This document shows, piece after piece, positions 47,487 through 56,204 of a stretch of 64,000 nucleotides of DNA (position 1 is the stretch's first letter; each line of letters starts with the position of its first letter). Where the stretch lies: contig CAVTWI010000002.1 in assembly GCA_963738345.1 (NCBI GenBank), positions 6,758,001-6,822,000 of the forward strand, read 5' to 3'. The notes beneath the pieces were generated by a model. That model had not been told where the DNA came from. It ran no database searches and saw nothing but the letters and a program-made list of their open reading frames with translations. The translations under genes were made by a program, and so were the position numbers. Source of the stretch: Bog-159 sp963738345. Its GTDB lineage: Bacteria > Acidobacteriota > Terriglobia > Bryobacterales > Bryobacteraceae.

Positions 47487-48305
47487 CTACAACACGTCCG
47501 CAAAACCCCGCTTCATATGGCGAAAGAATAAGCCGCCCAGAAGGAAAGTCGTGATGGCGAAGAACGACATAATGCCCAGTTCGCCAAACCCCGGCAAACG
47601 TGCAGAGAGTAGCAGATCGCGATAGCCGCGCACCAGGTATGCCAGGGGATTACCTGCCAGCAGAAAGCGCAGCCGCGCTGGGAATTGCTGTTCAGTAATG
47701 AAGATAGGCGTCAGCCAGAACCAGAACGTCAGGATGACGGTCAAAACCTGAGCAGTATCGCGCAAGTAGACTTGCAAACTGGCCAGGATCCAGCCTAGGC
47801 CCACGGCGAACATGCCGAGCAACAACATATATATCGGTAGCAGCATCAGGCCCGGGCTGATGTGGTTAAGCCAGATGCCCACGGCCGCCACTGCAAGTCC
47901 GAGGGCAATCAAATGGCTGACCAGCGAGGACAGAAAGATCGACACCGGAACCATCTCCGCGGGGAAAACGGTTTTCGTGATCAGGCTGGCCTGTTCGAGC
48001 AGACTGGAAGCCGACCTCTGCACGGTTTCGCTGAACAGCAGCCACGGCAGCATGCCGGCGAAGAGAAAGAGCGGATAGCTTCCGGTCACTTCTCCGGGGG
48101 GCATTTTCTGGTGCAGGCAGACGCTAAAGACGAACGTCCAACTGCCGAGAAGAACGAGGGGATGGATGACTCCCCAGATCCAGCCGACAGCGGAGCCGAC
48201 GAAGCGCTGCTCGAAATCGCGGCGGACAAGTTGGAAGAGCAAGCTGCGCCGCTCTACCAGATTCCGTAGAAAAAGTGCTCCCGGAAGTCGAGAAAAGATG
48301 TTCAA
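47487..48305 (-). CDS. ABC-2 type permease (polysaccharide/teichoic-acid export, Wzm-like), without its ATPase
   Basis: The 272-residue membrane protein has six predicted helices and the ABC-2 signature region RRDFEQRFVGSAVGWIWGVI followed by PLVLLGSWTFVFSV. Later segments LTVILTFWFWLTPIFITEQQ and GNPLAYLVRGYRDLLL are typical of O-antigen or capsule exporters. Such permeases need a Wzt/TagH-type ATPase, but the gene after it encodes a RecF-like ATPase that cannot replace it. The true partner is therefore outside the window, upstream on the minus strand being blocked by a divergent gene. It may be the first gene of a longer minus-strand transcript. Confidence 0.85.
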   Translation of the reverse strand: MNIFSRLPGALFLRNLVERRSLLFQLVRRDFEQRFVGSAVGWIWGVIHPLVLLGSWTFVFSVCLHQKMPPGEVTGSYPLFLFAGMLPWLLFSETVQRSASSLLEQASLITKTVFPAEMVPVSIFLSSLVSHLIALGLAVAAVGIWLNHISPGLMLLPIYMLLLGMFAVGLGWILASLQVYLRDTAQVLTVILTFWFWLTPIFITEQQFPARLRFLLAGNPLAYLVRGYRDLLLSARLPGFGELGIMSFFAITTFLLGGLFFRHMKRGFADVL

Positions 48306-48353
48306 AGGGAAACACTACCAAGTTTTTCAATAACTTGCAAGCCAAAGACAGGC

Positions 48354-48383
48354 TTGACAGGGATGTGTAGGTCCTGTTACAGT
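48354..48383 (+). promoter_or_regulatory. Promoter of the M23 peptidase gene
   Basis: A perfect -35 TTGACA (48354-48359), an 18-base spacer and TACAGT (48378-48383) lie in the 127-base divergent gap, about 45 bases before the AGGGAG at 48422-48427. Confidence 0.55.
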
Positions 48384-48432
48384 CACCTTTCGCCAATCTT
48401 AATAGCCCTCCGGACCGGCAAAGGGAGATCTT

Positions 48433-49335
48433 TTGCCAGGTTCGGCTGAGAAGACTATGCAGCAGAACTATTTTATTTTGGTTTTGGCTCACTCCCTCCG
48501 GGGCAAGTTGCGGCGTATCCGCGTACCCCTGAAGGTGGTCTACGCTGTCATGGCGTTGGCTCTGCTCGGCTGCATTTCGATTTTTGGCTTCATATCCAGT
48601 TACGCACGCATGGCTTGGAAAGTTGCAAACTATAATGCGCTGCGCAGCGAAGTCGAAGCCTTGCGGACGCGCTACCAGCGTTTGCAGAAAGTCACCAACC
48701 AAACTAACCAGCAGATGGCCAGCCTGGAGATGTTTGCCAACGAAGTATCCGTCGCTTACGGAATCAAACAAAAATTGGAGGGCCCGGCGGGGATCGCTTC
48801 CGAGGGCCGGTTGACCCCAACATTTTCGGATTCCGTGGCGGCCTACCGTGTGCTGCGGAGTTTCCATCGCGCCGACAATAGTTTTGCGCGCCGCTGGCAT
48901 ACTAATGTGCAGCCCAGCATCTGGCCGGTGGAAGGCCGTTTGATGGGCGGTTATGGCGAGCGTACGGATCCATTCTCCGGTGAAGGCGCGATGCATACGG
49001 GCGTGGATATCTCGGCGCCAACGGGCACCATGGTGCGGGCCACAGCCGATGGGATCGTGACTTTCGCGGGTTGGAGCAATGGATACGGCCAACTGGTAGT
49101 GGTGGATCACGGTGGCGGGTACGAAACTTACTACGCGCACCTTTCCCGCTTCGGCGTGGTGGATGGGCAGGAAGTGCGTCGGGGCGACCAAGTGGGCGCG
49201 GTTGGCAGCACTGGCCGCGTAACCGCTCCGCATCTGCATTATGAAGTTCGCATCGGTGGTGCGCCGGTGAACCCGCATACCTATCTGGCGCGGGCGGGCG
49301 TGGTGCAGATGGTCAAAAAAGATTTCCCATTCTGA
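48433..49335 (+). CDS. M23 family peptidoglycan endopeptidase with membrane anchor and coiled coil
   Basis: The 300-residue protein has an N-terminal membrane helix (VVYAVMALALLGCISIFGFI), a coiled coil (about 60-100, ALRSEVEALRTRYQRLQKV) and a C-terminal LytM/M23 domain with zinc ligands in HTGVDISAP and PHLHYEVR, plus YYAHLSR. M23 enzymes cut peptide crosslinks; many act in division or envelope growth, some as EnvC-like activators. Start choice is open. TTG at 48433 has AGGGAG five bases upstream, while ATG at 48457 (MQQNYFILVLAHSL) matches the common N-terminus of relatives. All catalytic-site residues seen are intact. Confidence 0.9.
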   Translation: MPGSAEKTMQQNYFILVLAHSLRGKLRRIRVPLKVVYAVMALALLGCISIFGFISSYARMAWKVANYNALRSEVEALRTRYQRLQKVTNQTNQQMASLEMFANEVSVAYGIKQKLEGPAGIASEGRLTPTFSDSVAAYRVLRSFHRADNSFARRWHTNVQPSIWPVEGRLMGGYGERTDPFSGEGAMHTGVDISAPTGTMVRATADGIVTFAGWSNGYGQLVVVDHGGGYETYYAHLSRFGVVDGQEVRRGDQVGAVGSTGRVTAPHLHYEVRIGGAPVNPHTYLARAGVVQMVKKDFPF

Positions 49336-49361
49336 CGCCGCGGCGTCGCTGAAAGGTGCCC

Positions 49362-50384
49362 ATGAAGTCCCTCTACTTCCGCCTCGGCGCGGCCGCTATT
49401 GGCGTCATGTTGTTGACCTCTGCATATCATCGTTTCAACTCTTCATCCCTAATGGCGGAAGCCGCCAACCGGTTCCTGGCTTCCCTAACCCCTGAACAAC
49501 GCGCGAAGGCCACCTTTGCGTTCGAAGTCGACGAACGGCAGAACTGGCACTTCGTCCCGATCGAGCGGAAAGGCCTGGCTGTGCGCGAGATGAATCCGGC
49601 GCAGAAGCATCTGGCTACGGCGCTGCTGGGCACGGGGTTGAGCCAGCAGGGATTGCTGAAAGCGGAATCGGTGATGAGCCTGGAAGAAGTGCTCCTCGCC
49701 ATTGAGCACGGCACGGGTCCGGAGCGCGATCCGGAGAAGTATTACATCTCCATATTCGGCACGCCGACGGCGGATGGCACGTGGGGATACCGCGTCGAAG
49801 GGCATCACCTCAGCCAGAACTATACGGTGGTGGGCGGACACGTGGCGGGCGCGCCGAGTTTCTTCGGGGCCAATCCGGCGGAAGTGCGGGAAGGCCCGCG
49901 CAAAGGTCTGCGGGTGTTGGGCGCGGAGGAAGACCTGGGGCGCGCGGTGATGCAATCGCTCGACGCGGCACAGCGCAAGGCCGCCCTGGTGGATGCACAG
50001 GCATACAAAGATATCATTACTTTCGATAGCCGCAAGGCCGCTCTCGAAGGCCACGCTTCCGGCTTGCTGGCGTCGAAAATGAACGCCAAGCAGTTCGACT
50101 TGCTGATGGCGCTGCTCGAAGAATATGCGCGCAACATGCCGGACCAGATCGCCGAGGCGCGCGAGGAACAGATCAAGAAAGCGGGCAAAGATATTTACTT
50201 CGCCTGGGCCGGCGGCGTTGAAAAAGGCGATCCCCATTATTACCGCGTGCAGACTGCTTCATTTTTGATTGAGTACGACGATACGCAGAACAATGCGAAT
50301 CATATTCATTCGGTGTGGCGGGATTTCAACGGCGATTTTGGTTTGGACTTGCTGAAACTGCATTATCAGACTAGCCACAAATAG
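49362..50384 (+). CDS. DUF3500 family protein, exported
   Basis: The 340-residue protein has an N-terminal hydrophobic segment (YFRLGAAAIGVMLLTSAY). Family hallmarks are FLASLTPEQRAKATFAFEVD near the start, YYISIFGTPTADGTWGYRVE with GHHLSQNYTVVGG, and the C-terminal FLIEYDDTQNNANHIHSVWR. The last His/Asp/Asn cluster together with EGHH could form a metal or catalytic site, but the family has no settled function. ATG at 49362 is preferred to a GTG two codons earlier. It follows the M23 gene by 26 bases on the same strand. Confidence 0.85.
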   Translation: MKSLYFRLGAAAIGVMLLTSAYHRFNSSSLMAEAANRFLASLTPEQRAKATFAFEVDERQNWHFVPIERKGLAVREMNPAQKHLATALLGTGLSQQGLLKAESVMSLEEVLLAIEHGTGPERDPEKYYISIFGTPTADGTWGYRVEGHHLSQNYTVVGGHVAGAPSFFGANPAEVREGPRKGLRVLGAEEDLGRAVMQSLDAAQRKAALVDAQAYKDIITFDSRKAALEGHASGLLASKMNAKQFDLLMALLEEYARNMPDQIAEAREEQIKKAGKDIYFAWAGGVEKGDPHYYRVQTASFLIEYDDTQNNANHIHSVWRDFNGDFGLDLLKLHYQTSHK

Positions 50385-50481
50385 TCCTACGCCCGCCGCT
50401 AGTACGAAACTTCCATTCCCATAGGCCGGAGCAACGCTCCGTCCGCACCCCTGCGTGATAGATTGATTGGACGGAGGAAGC

Positions 50482-51318
50482 ATGGCTTTTTGTAAGAGTT
50501 GCGGGGCCCAAATGAACGGTGAGTTCTGCACCGCGTGCGGAACGCCCGCAGGTTCAGCCCAAGCGGTGGCTTCGCCGGTCACGAATGCGCCGCGCAAGAC
50601 GAGTCCGCTCGTCTGGATACTGGGCGGGGTGGTGGCGCTGTTCGTGTTGGTTGGATTGGCCGTGGTGGGCGGCGGCATGTTCCTGCTGCACAAGGCCAAG
50701 CAATCCGGATTCGACGCGGAATTGATGCGTAACAATCCGGGACTGGCGACGGCCAAACTTCTGGCGGCCACGAATCCGGATCTGGAAGTGGTATCGACCG
50801 ACGATAAGCGCGGGCTGATCACCCTGCGCCAGAAATCCACCGGCAAGACCATGACCGTGAACTTCGACGAAATGAAGCGCGGGAAGATCACATTTCGCGA
50901 AGACGGCAAGGACGCGGTAAGCATGGAAGCGCACGGCGACGGCGATGCCGGCAGTTTTCAATTCAAGTCCGGATCCGAGTCAATGACCATGGGTGCGAAC
51001 CAGGCGGCGATGCCCGCGTGGATTCCGGGATATCCGAATTCGAAACCGTCCAGCGTATTCAGTATGAACGGTAAAGACGGATCGTCGGCCAGTTTTCAGT
51101 TCAAGACGCCGGACGCGCCTAAGGATGTGGTGGCGTTTTACGATCGCGAGTTGAAGCAGAAGGGCTTCGGGATCAACGCCACCAGCACCAGCGAAAGCGG
51201 CGGATCCACGGGCGGATTGGTATCCGGCGAAGATACTGCCAATAAGCGGACCGTTCTGGTGACTGTGGGGAATGACAAGAACGCGACTACGGTCAGTGTG
51301 ACGTATTCGCAGAAGTAG
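50482..51318 (+). CDS. Zinc-ribbon membrane protein, uncharacterised
   Basis: The 278-residue protein begins with a zinc ribbon (MAFCKSCGAQMNGEFCTACG: two CxxC pairs) and an Ala/Pro/Thr linker, followed by one membrane helix (about 43-68, LVWILGGVVALFVLVGLAVV). An extracytoplasmic part follows, rich in Gly/Ser with SFQFKSGSESMTMG and APKDVVAFYDRELKQKGFG. The latter recalls domains that measure lipid or osmotic strain but is not assignable. GGAGGAAG precedes ATG 50482 by a few bases. Its last 26 bases overlap the end of the convergent phosphatase gene. Confidence 0.75.
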   Translation: MAFCKSCGAQMNGEFCTACGTPAGSAQAVASPVTNAPRKTSPLVWILGGVVALFVLVGLAVVGGGMFLLHKAKQSGFDAELMRNNPGLATAKLLAATNPDLEVVSTDDKRGLITLRQKSTGKTMTVNFDEMKRGKITFREDGKDAVSMEAHGDGDAGSFQFKSGSESMTMGANQAAMPAWIPGYPNSKPSSVFSMNGKDGSSASFQFKTPDAPKDVVAFYDRELKQKGFGINATSTSESGGSTGGLVSGEDTANKRTVLVTVGNDKNATTVSVTYSQK

Positions 51319-51970
51319 AAGGCTCGCCTAACACCCAGGCGGCCATGTCTTCCATGCGGTCCACCAGCAAATCCGGCGGCACGGTTTGCAGGGATTCGGG
51401 TTGGAAACCGTAGGTGACCCCGCACGATTTCACGTGGGCGTTGCGCGCGGTCTGGATATCGACAGAACTATCGCCCACCATCATGGTGCCTTCCGGCGAA
51501 GCGCCGCATTCCTGCATCAGCGTTTCGATGCCGATGGGGTGTGGCTTCTTGAAATCGAAACTGTTGCCGCCATACACCTGGCGGAAATGGCCGCCCACGC
51601 CAAGTCCTTCGAGAATGGCGCGGCTGATCTTCACCGGCTTATTCGTCAGCACAGCCATGGTGACGCCCGCGGCCTGCAGGCGGTCGAGCGACTCGCGCAC
51701 GCCCGGATATAGCGCGGTGAAATCGAGCATGTGGTCGCGATAATATTCCAGGAAAAATTCGAGCGCTTCCTGCACCTGTGCTTCGCGTAGCAGCATCGCC
51801 CAGTACGCGGCGGATCAGCACGGGCGCGCCATTGCCCACGTAGGAGTACACGCGCTCATCGGCGATCGGCGGCATGCCCATGTGGTCCGCGTGCAGCGTT
51901 GGCGGCGTTGCGCCAGGTCCATCTTGGAATCGATTAGGGTACCGTCGAGATCGAAGATCAGCAGGTCCAT
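51293..51970 (-). CDS. HAD-family phosphoglycolate phosphatase-like hydrolase, two frameshifts
   Basis: The N-terminus MDLLIFDLDGTLIDSK holds the HAD motif I nucleophile Asp. A second frame gives HADHMGMPPIADERVYSYVG, the cap region, and a third gives AGVTMAVLTNKPVKISRAIL (motif II Thr), FDFKKPHP (motif III Lys) and MMVGDSSVDIQTARNA (motif IV). The slips lie near 51905 and 51795-51800 in GC-rich dinucleotide runs. Merged, it is about 226 residues, right for Gph, which removes 2-phosphoglycolate. The ATG directly follows the stop of the HTH gene (TAA-ATG). The 3' end overlaps the zinc-ribbon gene. Confidence 0.75.
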
Positions 51971-52244
51971 TTAGGCAGATGCGGTGATAACTTTCCGGCG
52001 CGAGCGGGATTCCGCGCGCACGGGTTTGCGCCGGGTCTTCCGGGCGCCTAATTTGTACTCCGCCAGTCTTACGCTGCAGCGTGTTGCGATGAATGCCCAG
52101 CAGTTTGCTGGCGGCGGAACGATTGCCGGCAGTACGCTCCAGGGCCCTTTCGATCAGAGTCTTCTCCAGCAGTTCGACGACTTCCACGAGAAAGAAACCT
52201 TTCCCAACCAGATGCTCCACCAGCGCCTCAAACTCCTCTTTCAT
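51971..52244 (-). CDS. Small Fis-type helix-turn-helix protein, one frameshift
   Basis: The protein of about 90 residues starts MKEEFEALVEHLVGKGFFLV and contains a Fis-like HTH (RALERTAGNRSAASKLLGIH then RNTLQRK). After that the frame slips. Removing one base near 52065-52070 (AAGACTGG to AAGCTGG) gives LAEYKLGARKTRRKP and a basic tail with a stop at 51971. The basic tail KTRRKPVRAESRSRRKV suits DNA binding. It could be a nucleoid-type or regulatory protein. It sits between cvpA and the phosphatase gene with almost no spacing, so it belongs to the purC cluster. The uncorrected frame would run on into the phosphatase region. Confidence 0.65.
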
Positions 52245-52245
52245 C

Positions 52246-52818
52246 TCATGCCTTTCCCGCATCCGGCAATTCCCGAATGCCCTTTTTCAGGGCGTTGCCC
52301 CAGATCGTCTTCACTTGCTGATAACTCTTACGAAACCCATCTTTCAATTCATACGGCGCGACGGCCGCGACTACGCGCGCAGCATCGATCACGTAGGGCG
52401 CTACACGCGAGTGGACCACTGCGTTGGGCGGCGACTTGCCTGGCGTGAAAGCCAACAGCGCCAGCACCAGCGCGATGGAGATCAGCAATCCACGCACGAC
52501 ACCGAAGCCCGCGCCCAGCAGGCGGTCGACGAACGACAATCCCGCCACCTTCATCATGCTTTTCAGCAGACGTCCCACCAACGCACCCAGCAGAATCACG
52601 CCGAGAAACACCAGCAGGAAACCGCAGAAGTTAGCGATACCGGGCGAACTGACGTAGGGTTGCAGGAACGAACCGGCGCTGCCATAGAACCAAATGGCCA
52701 GCACCAGCGCCGCAACCATGGAGACCAAGCCTACCACTTCGCGCGCCAGTCCGGTGGAGAAACTGGTGATTATCGAACCAGCCAGCACTAGCACTAATAC
52801 GACGTCCAGCCAGTTCAT
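52246..52818 (-). CDS. cvpA: CvpA family membrane protein
   Basis: The 190-residue protein has four hydrophobic segments: WLDVVLVLVLAGSIITSFST, VVGLVSMVAALVLAIWFYG, ANFCGFLLVFLGVILLGALV and LLGAGFGVVRGLLISIALVL. It also has the conserved GLSFVDRLLGAGFG of CvpA (colicin V production/purine-cluster protein). Its cytoplasmic tail is basic. Known cvpA genes neighbour purine genes, as here with purC. ATG at 52818 overlaps the purC stop (ATGA). The apparent 487-residue purC-cvpA single frame is produced by a one-base slip and is not a real fusion. Confidence 0.88.
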   Translation of the reverse strand: MNWLDVVLVLVLAGSIITSFSTGLAREVVGLVSMVAALVLAIWFYGSAGSFLQPYVSSPGIANFCGFLLVFLGVILLGALVGRLLKSMMKVAGLSFVDRLLGAGFGVVRGLLISIALVLALLAFTPGKSPPNAVVHSRVAPYVIDAARVVAAVAPYELKDGFRKSYQQVKTIWGNALKKGIRELPDAGKA

Positions 52819-53709
52819 AGCGGCTTGCCCGTGATTACCTGGTAGGCCTGGCGGTACTTTTCGCTGGTCTTGTGCGGCCACTTCGTCAGGCAGCGGCGGC
52901 GCGGGCGGTTTTTTGTTCCAGTGAATGGATTCCAGATAATCGCGCACGTACTGCTTATCGTAGGAAAATTGCGGGCCGCCGGGCTTGTAGGTTTCGGCGG
53001 GCCAGAAACGCGAGGAATCGGGCGTAAGCACTTCGTCGCCCAGCACCAGTTCGCCATCCACGAAGCCGAACTCGAATTTGGTGTCGGCGATGATCACGCC
53101 TTTGGTTTCCGCATAGGCCGCGGCGCGCGAATAGATTTCAAGCGTCAGGTCGCGCAGGCGCGCTCCGAGTTCGTCGCCCACATGCGCGCACATGGTCTCG
53201 AAGGAAATATTTTCATCGTGGCCGCTTTGCGCTTTGGTCGATGGAGTGAAGATCGGCGCAGGCAGGCGGTCGCTCTCGCGCAGGCCGCTAGGCAGCGGAA
53301 TGCCGCAGACCGTGCCTTGCGATTTGTACTCTTTCCAACCTGAGCCGGCCAGATAGCCGCGCGCGACGCATTCTATCTCGACCATTTTCGCGCGCTTCAC
53401 CAGCATAGACCGGCCTTCCAGTTGGGTGCGGAAGGGCCGCAGTTCGGAAGGATATTCGTCCACGCTGGCGGTGAGGAAATGGGTGGGTGTCACATCGCGC
53501 AGAAAATCGAACCAGAAAATGGAAAGTTGGGTCAACACTTTGCCCTTATCCGGAATTCCGGTGGGCAGGATATAGTCGAATGCCGAGATACGGTCAGTGG
53601 CCACGATCAGCAATCGGCCATCCAGAGCGTAAACGTCGCGCACTTTACCTTGCGCATGTTTTTCGATGCCAGGCAATTCGGTATTGAGGATGATGGTGTC
53701 TGTAGGCAC
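52815..53709 (-). CDS. purC: Phosphoribosylaminoimidazole-succinocarboxamide synthase, one frameshift
   Basis: The enzyme joins aspartate to CAIR in purine synthesis. Recognisable parts are KVRDVYALDGRLLIVATDRI, SAFDYILPTGIPDKGKVLTQ, ECVARGYLAGSGWKEYK and DTKFEFGFVDGELVLGDEVL. Near 52869-52871 one base is extra. Removing it turns the tail into AQTSEKYRQAYQVITGKPL and stops at 52815, overlapping cvpA. The extent of 895 nt is one more than a multiple of three, confirming a single insertion. The merged length of about 297 residues is normal for this family form. First gene of purC - cvpA - HTH - phosphatase. Confidence 0.93.
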
Positions 53710-53801
53710 AGGTTTTCAGGGATCGTTCAATTGGGGGAGTAACTCAAATAATAGCGCGCTCCCGCGATTTGTCAATTACGCAATTGCAGTACCGGAATTA
53801 A

Positions 53802-54938
53802 TTATGAATGCACATCGGCATTCTCGTCAAACAGTTCTTGCGCCAGACCGCTCGAACTGCGCTCCCATGCACTGGTGCGCCAGTTATCGAGTGTATCCGA
53901 TACGCGCATCCAATTGGCGGGCGCCAGCATGAAGCGGCGGGAAAGCGCGAAAACGTACGGCTCGTAGAGCCGGCGAGCTTGCGCCAGTTTGGTTTCGAAT
54001 TCGGCCGTATTGCATCGCGCAATGCCTGCGGCTTCGAGAATGGCCCTGAAACGGTCGAAGTCTTCGGGTGGCAGGCGGTCGGGTACCGGTGTGAGTGGCG
54101 GCGCGTTCACAATTTGGGCCAGATCGACTACGGTGTGGCGCGCCATGGCAAAGGTCAGGCGGGCTTGCCAGGGCGCCAGTCCGTCGATACCGGAAATCGC
54201 TACGGCGCAGACGTCGAGAATAGTAGTGAGCGCCGCCAGCCACGACTGATTATCGTGTTGCGAACGGAAATAAGCGAGTACCGGGTACGATATGTAAGTT
54301 TCGAGAAGATCGGCCGACCAGATTTCCCATTCGCGCAGCAACTCATTCATGGCCGGCAAGCCGTGGCCCGTGGCGTAGCGGCGCAGAAGTTCGGCGGCGG
54401 TAGGCGGCGATCCGGCGCGCGCATCGAGCAGTAAAATGCTGGTCTCGCGCTTAGCAAACGACTGATACAGTACTGGTAGATAGCTGATAACCAGTGCGAG
54501 AAATCCGAATCCCGTGCCTGCCTCGATAATCAGCACGATGCGCGACCAACGCGTGTGCGGCGTCCCCATGCCGAGCGTGATGAAGGTAGTTCCGCTCAGA
54601 TAGAGGCTTTCGTTAAAGCTCATGTGGGCCGGGCCGACGGACCATTGTATGGCGGCGAAGGCCAGCATCATACCCGACGCCCACACCACGATCAGGAACA
54701 ACAGCGATAGCGGTCCGTAGAAACTGAGCATGCGTTCGCGGCGGCGGGCGTTGGTCATGCGGCGCCCCATCCAGGAACAGATCGTCCAGGTAGAAAGGTA
54801 GAAGAGGCGGCTGAGGCGGAGCCGGCGGGTAACGCGGCGCGGCAGGATGATCACCTCGAAGCCGTCCCAAAGAATGATGACCAGGATAATGATTGCGATG
54901 ATTGCCACCAGCGGTTTCATGCTCAGAGAGGCTCCCAT
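53802..54938 (-). CDS. Ion-channel-like membrane protein (two-helix pore type)
   Basis: The 378-residue protein has membrane segments at about 8-26 (LVAIIAIIILVIILWDGFEV) and 72-96 (LSLLFLIVVWASGMMLAFAA), then a pore-like loop SLYLSGTTFITLGMGTPHTR and a further helix (LIIEAGTGFGFLALVISYLP). The filter reads TLGMG rather than the TVGYG of K+ channels, so selectivity is uncertain. The C-terminal 200 residues are soluble and helical. The first Met at 54938 overlaps the upstream propeller gene by 16 bases; a second Met at 54920 (MKPLVAII) lies just after its stop and is equally possible. Confidence 0.75.
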   Translation of the reverse strand: MGASLSMKPLVAIIAIIILVIILWDGFEVIILPRRVTRRLRLSRLFYLSTWTICSWMGRRMTNARRRERMLSFYGPLSLLFLIVVWASGMMLAFAAIQWSVGPAHMSFNESLYLSGTTFITLGMGTPHTRWSRIVLIIEAGTGFGFLALVISYLPVLYQSFAKRETSILLLDARAGSPPTAAELLRRYATGHGLPAMNELLREWEIWSADLLETYISYPVLAYFRSQHDNQSWLAALTTILDVCAVAISGIDGLAPWQARLTFAMARHTVVDLAQIVNAPPLTPVPDRLPPEDFDRFRAILEAAGIARCNTAEFETKLAQARRLYEPYVFALSRRFMLAPANWMRVSDTLDNWRTSAWERSSSGLAQELFDENADVHS

Positions 54939-56137
54939 AGGGCGAGCGTATTGGCGTCTTTGATCAGAATACCGTGGCCCATCACTACCGGGTGGGCCCA
55001 GACGGGAGTATCGGCGATGGAATATTTGCGCACCGGTTCGAAGGCTTTGTCGTTCTGACGGGCGACGATCAGATTGGCGTCGGGAGTGACAATGAGCCAG
55101 ACGGATCCGGCAGCCACGATGGCGGCGTTATCGCCCTGGCGGCCGTCGGAGGTCCAGAGGGTGGCGCCATCGCTCGGCTTAAGGCAGAAGAACTGGCCGT
55201 GTTTGCGCTCGGAGAAGCCGAATAGCAGGTCGCCGGCGATAACGGGCGAACTCATATACATGGCGAAATCTTTGTTCTGCCAGACGGTTTCGGGAGTCCA
55301 CTGCGCGCCGCGCTTCGACACTTTCACGCCGATCACGGGTTTTTCGATGCCGGAGAAAATCAGCGTGTCGCGATACAAAGTGGGCGTCACGATGTTCTGT
55401 TCGTAGACCGTCTTGAACGGCATGCGCCAGAGTAAGTCCCCTGCGGAGGCGGACACGGCCACAATGTTCGTGCGACTTTGGGTGACCACTTGGCGAGTAC
55501 CGGCGAGATCCACCACGATGGGCGAGGCATAGGCGGGGCCGTCGCCTTTCCAACTCCACTTTTCCGCGCCTGTGGCGGCGTCGAACGCAGTGAGTGCGCC
55601 TTGTTCGTTGCCGCCCACGTGCAGGATGACGAGGCCGTGATCAACTACGGGCGAGGCGGCCGCTCCGAAATCGGGCGAGCCGAACTCTTTGCGCCATTGC
55701 GGCTGGCCGGTCTTGGCATCGAAGCAGGAAAGCACGCCTGAGATGCCGAAGGTGAACAGGCGGCCACCCTGCACCACGGGAGTCGATTTCACGCCTTTGC
55801 CGTGGTTGGCAGCGGCCGGGTTCATAGTGTATGGAGCAACGTAGGATTGCTGCCAGATGGTCTGGCCATTCTCGGGGCGCATGGCAGTGACCACTTCTCT
55901 GTCGCCCTGGCGGGTATGGACATAGATTTTGCCATCCGCCACCACTGGCGATGAGTGCCCTTCGCCCACGGTTACTTTCCATTTGAGGGTCAGCTTTTCG
56001 GGCCAGGCTTTGGGCTCGGGGAAGGCAACGGCTACGCCGTCGCGACGGGGTCCGCGCCACTGCGGCCAATCCTCGGCGAAAGCGATCGCAATCAGTGCCG
56101 ACAAGGTGAAGACGACGATGGTTGTGCGTAGTCGCAT
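54923..56137 (-). CDS. PQQ-like beta-propeller repeat protein, exported
   Basis: The 404-residue protein has a signal peptide (MRLRTTIVVFTLSALIAIAF with AEDWPQWRG at the mature start). The DWPQWRGPRRDG opening and blade motifs such as GKIYVHTRQGDREVVTAMRP, CFDAKTGQPQWRKEF and AFDAATGAEKWSWKGDGPAY place it in the PQQ-binding-like propeller family. There is no attached dehydrogenase signature, so it may be a structural or carbohydrate-related propeller like many in Acidobacteria and Planctomycetes. It is the upstream gene of the ion-channel-like gene on the same strand, and the two may be co-transcribed. Confidence 0.85.
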   Translation of the reverse strand: MRLRTTIVVFTLSALIAIAFAEDWPQWRGPRRDGVAVAFPEPKAWPEKLTLKWKVTVGEGHSSPVVADGKIYVHTRQGDREVVTAMRPENGQTIWQQSYVAPYTMNPAAANHGKGVKSTPVVQGGRLFTFGISGVLSCFDAKTGQPQWRKEFGSPDFGAAASPVVDHGLVILHVGGNEQGALTAFDAATGAEKWSWKGDGPAYASPIVVDLAGTRQVVTQSRTNIVAVSASAGDLLWRMPFKTVYEQNIVTPTLYRDTLIFSGIEKPVIGVKVSKRGAQWTPETVWQNKDFAMYMSSPVIAGDLLFGFSERKHGQFFCLKPSDGATLWTSDGRQGDNAAIVAAGSVWLIVTPDANLIVARQNDKAFEPVRKYSIADTPVWAHPVVMGHGILIKDANTLALWEPL

Positions 56138-56204
56138 GCTTCAGGGTACCGCTATCTCCGCCCAGCGAGCGCCCTGCTAAGCTAAGGAATCAACCGGTCC
56201 TAAC

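Noticed and set aside
52246..53709. Apparent purC-cvpA fusion of 487 codons
   Set aside because: A one-base insertion at about 52869-52871 reads through the real purC stop; corrected ends give the usual ATGA gene junction.
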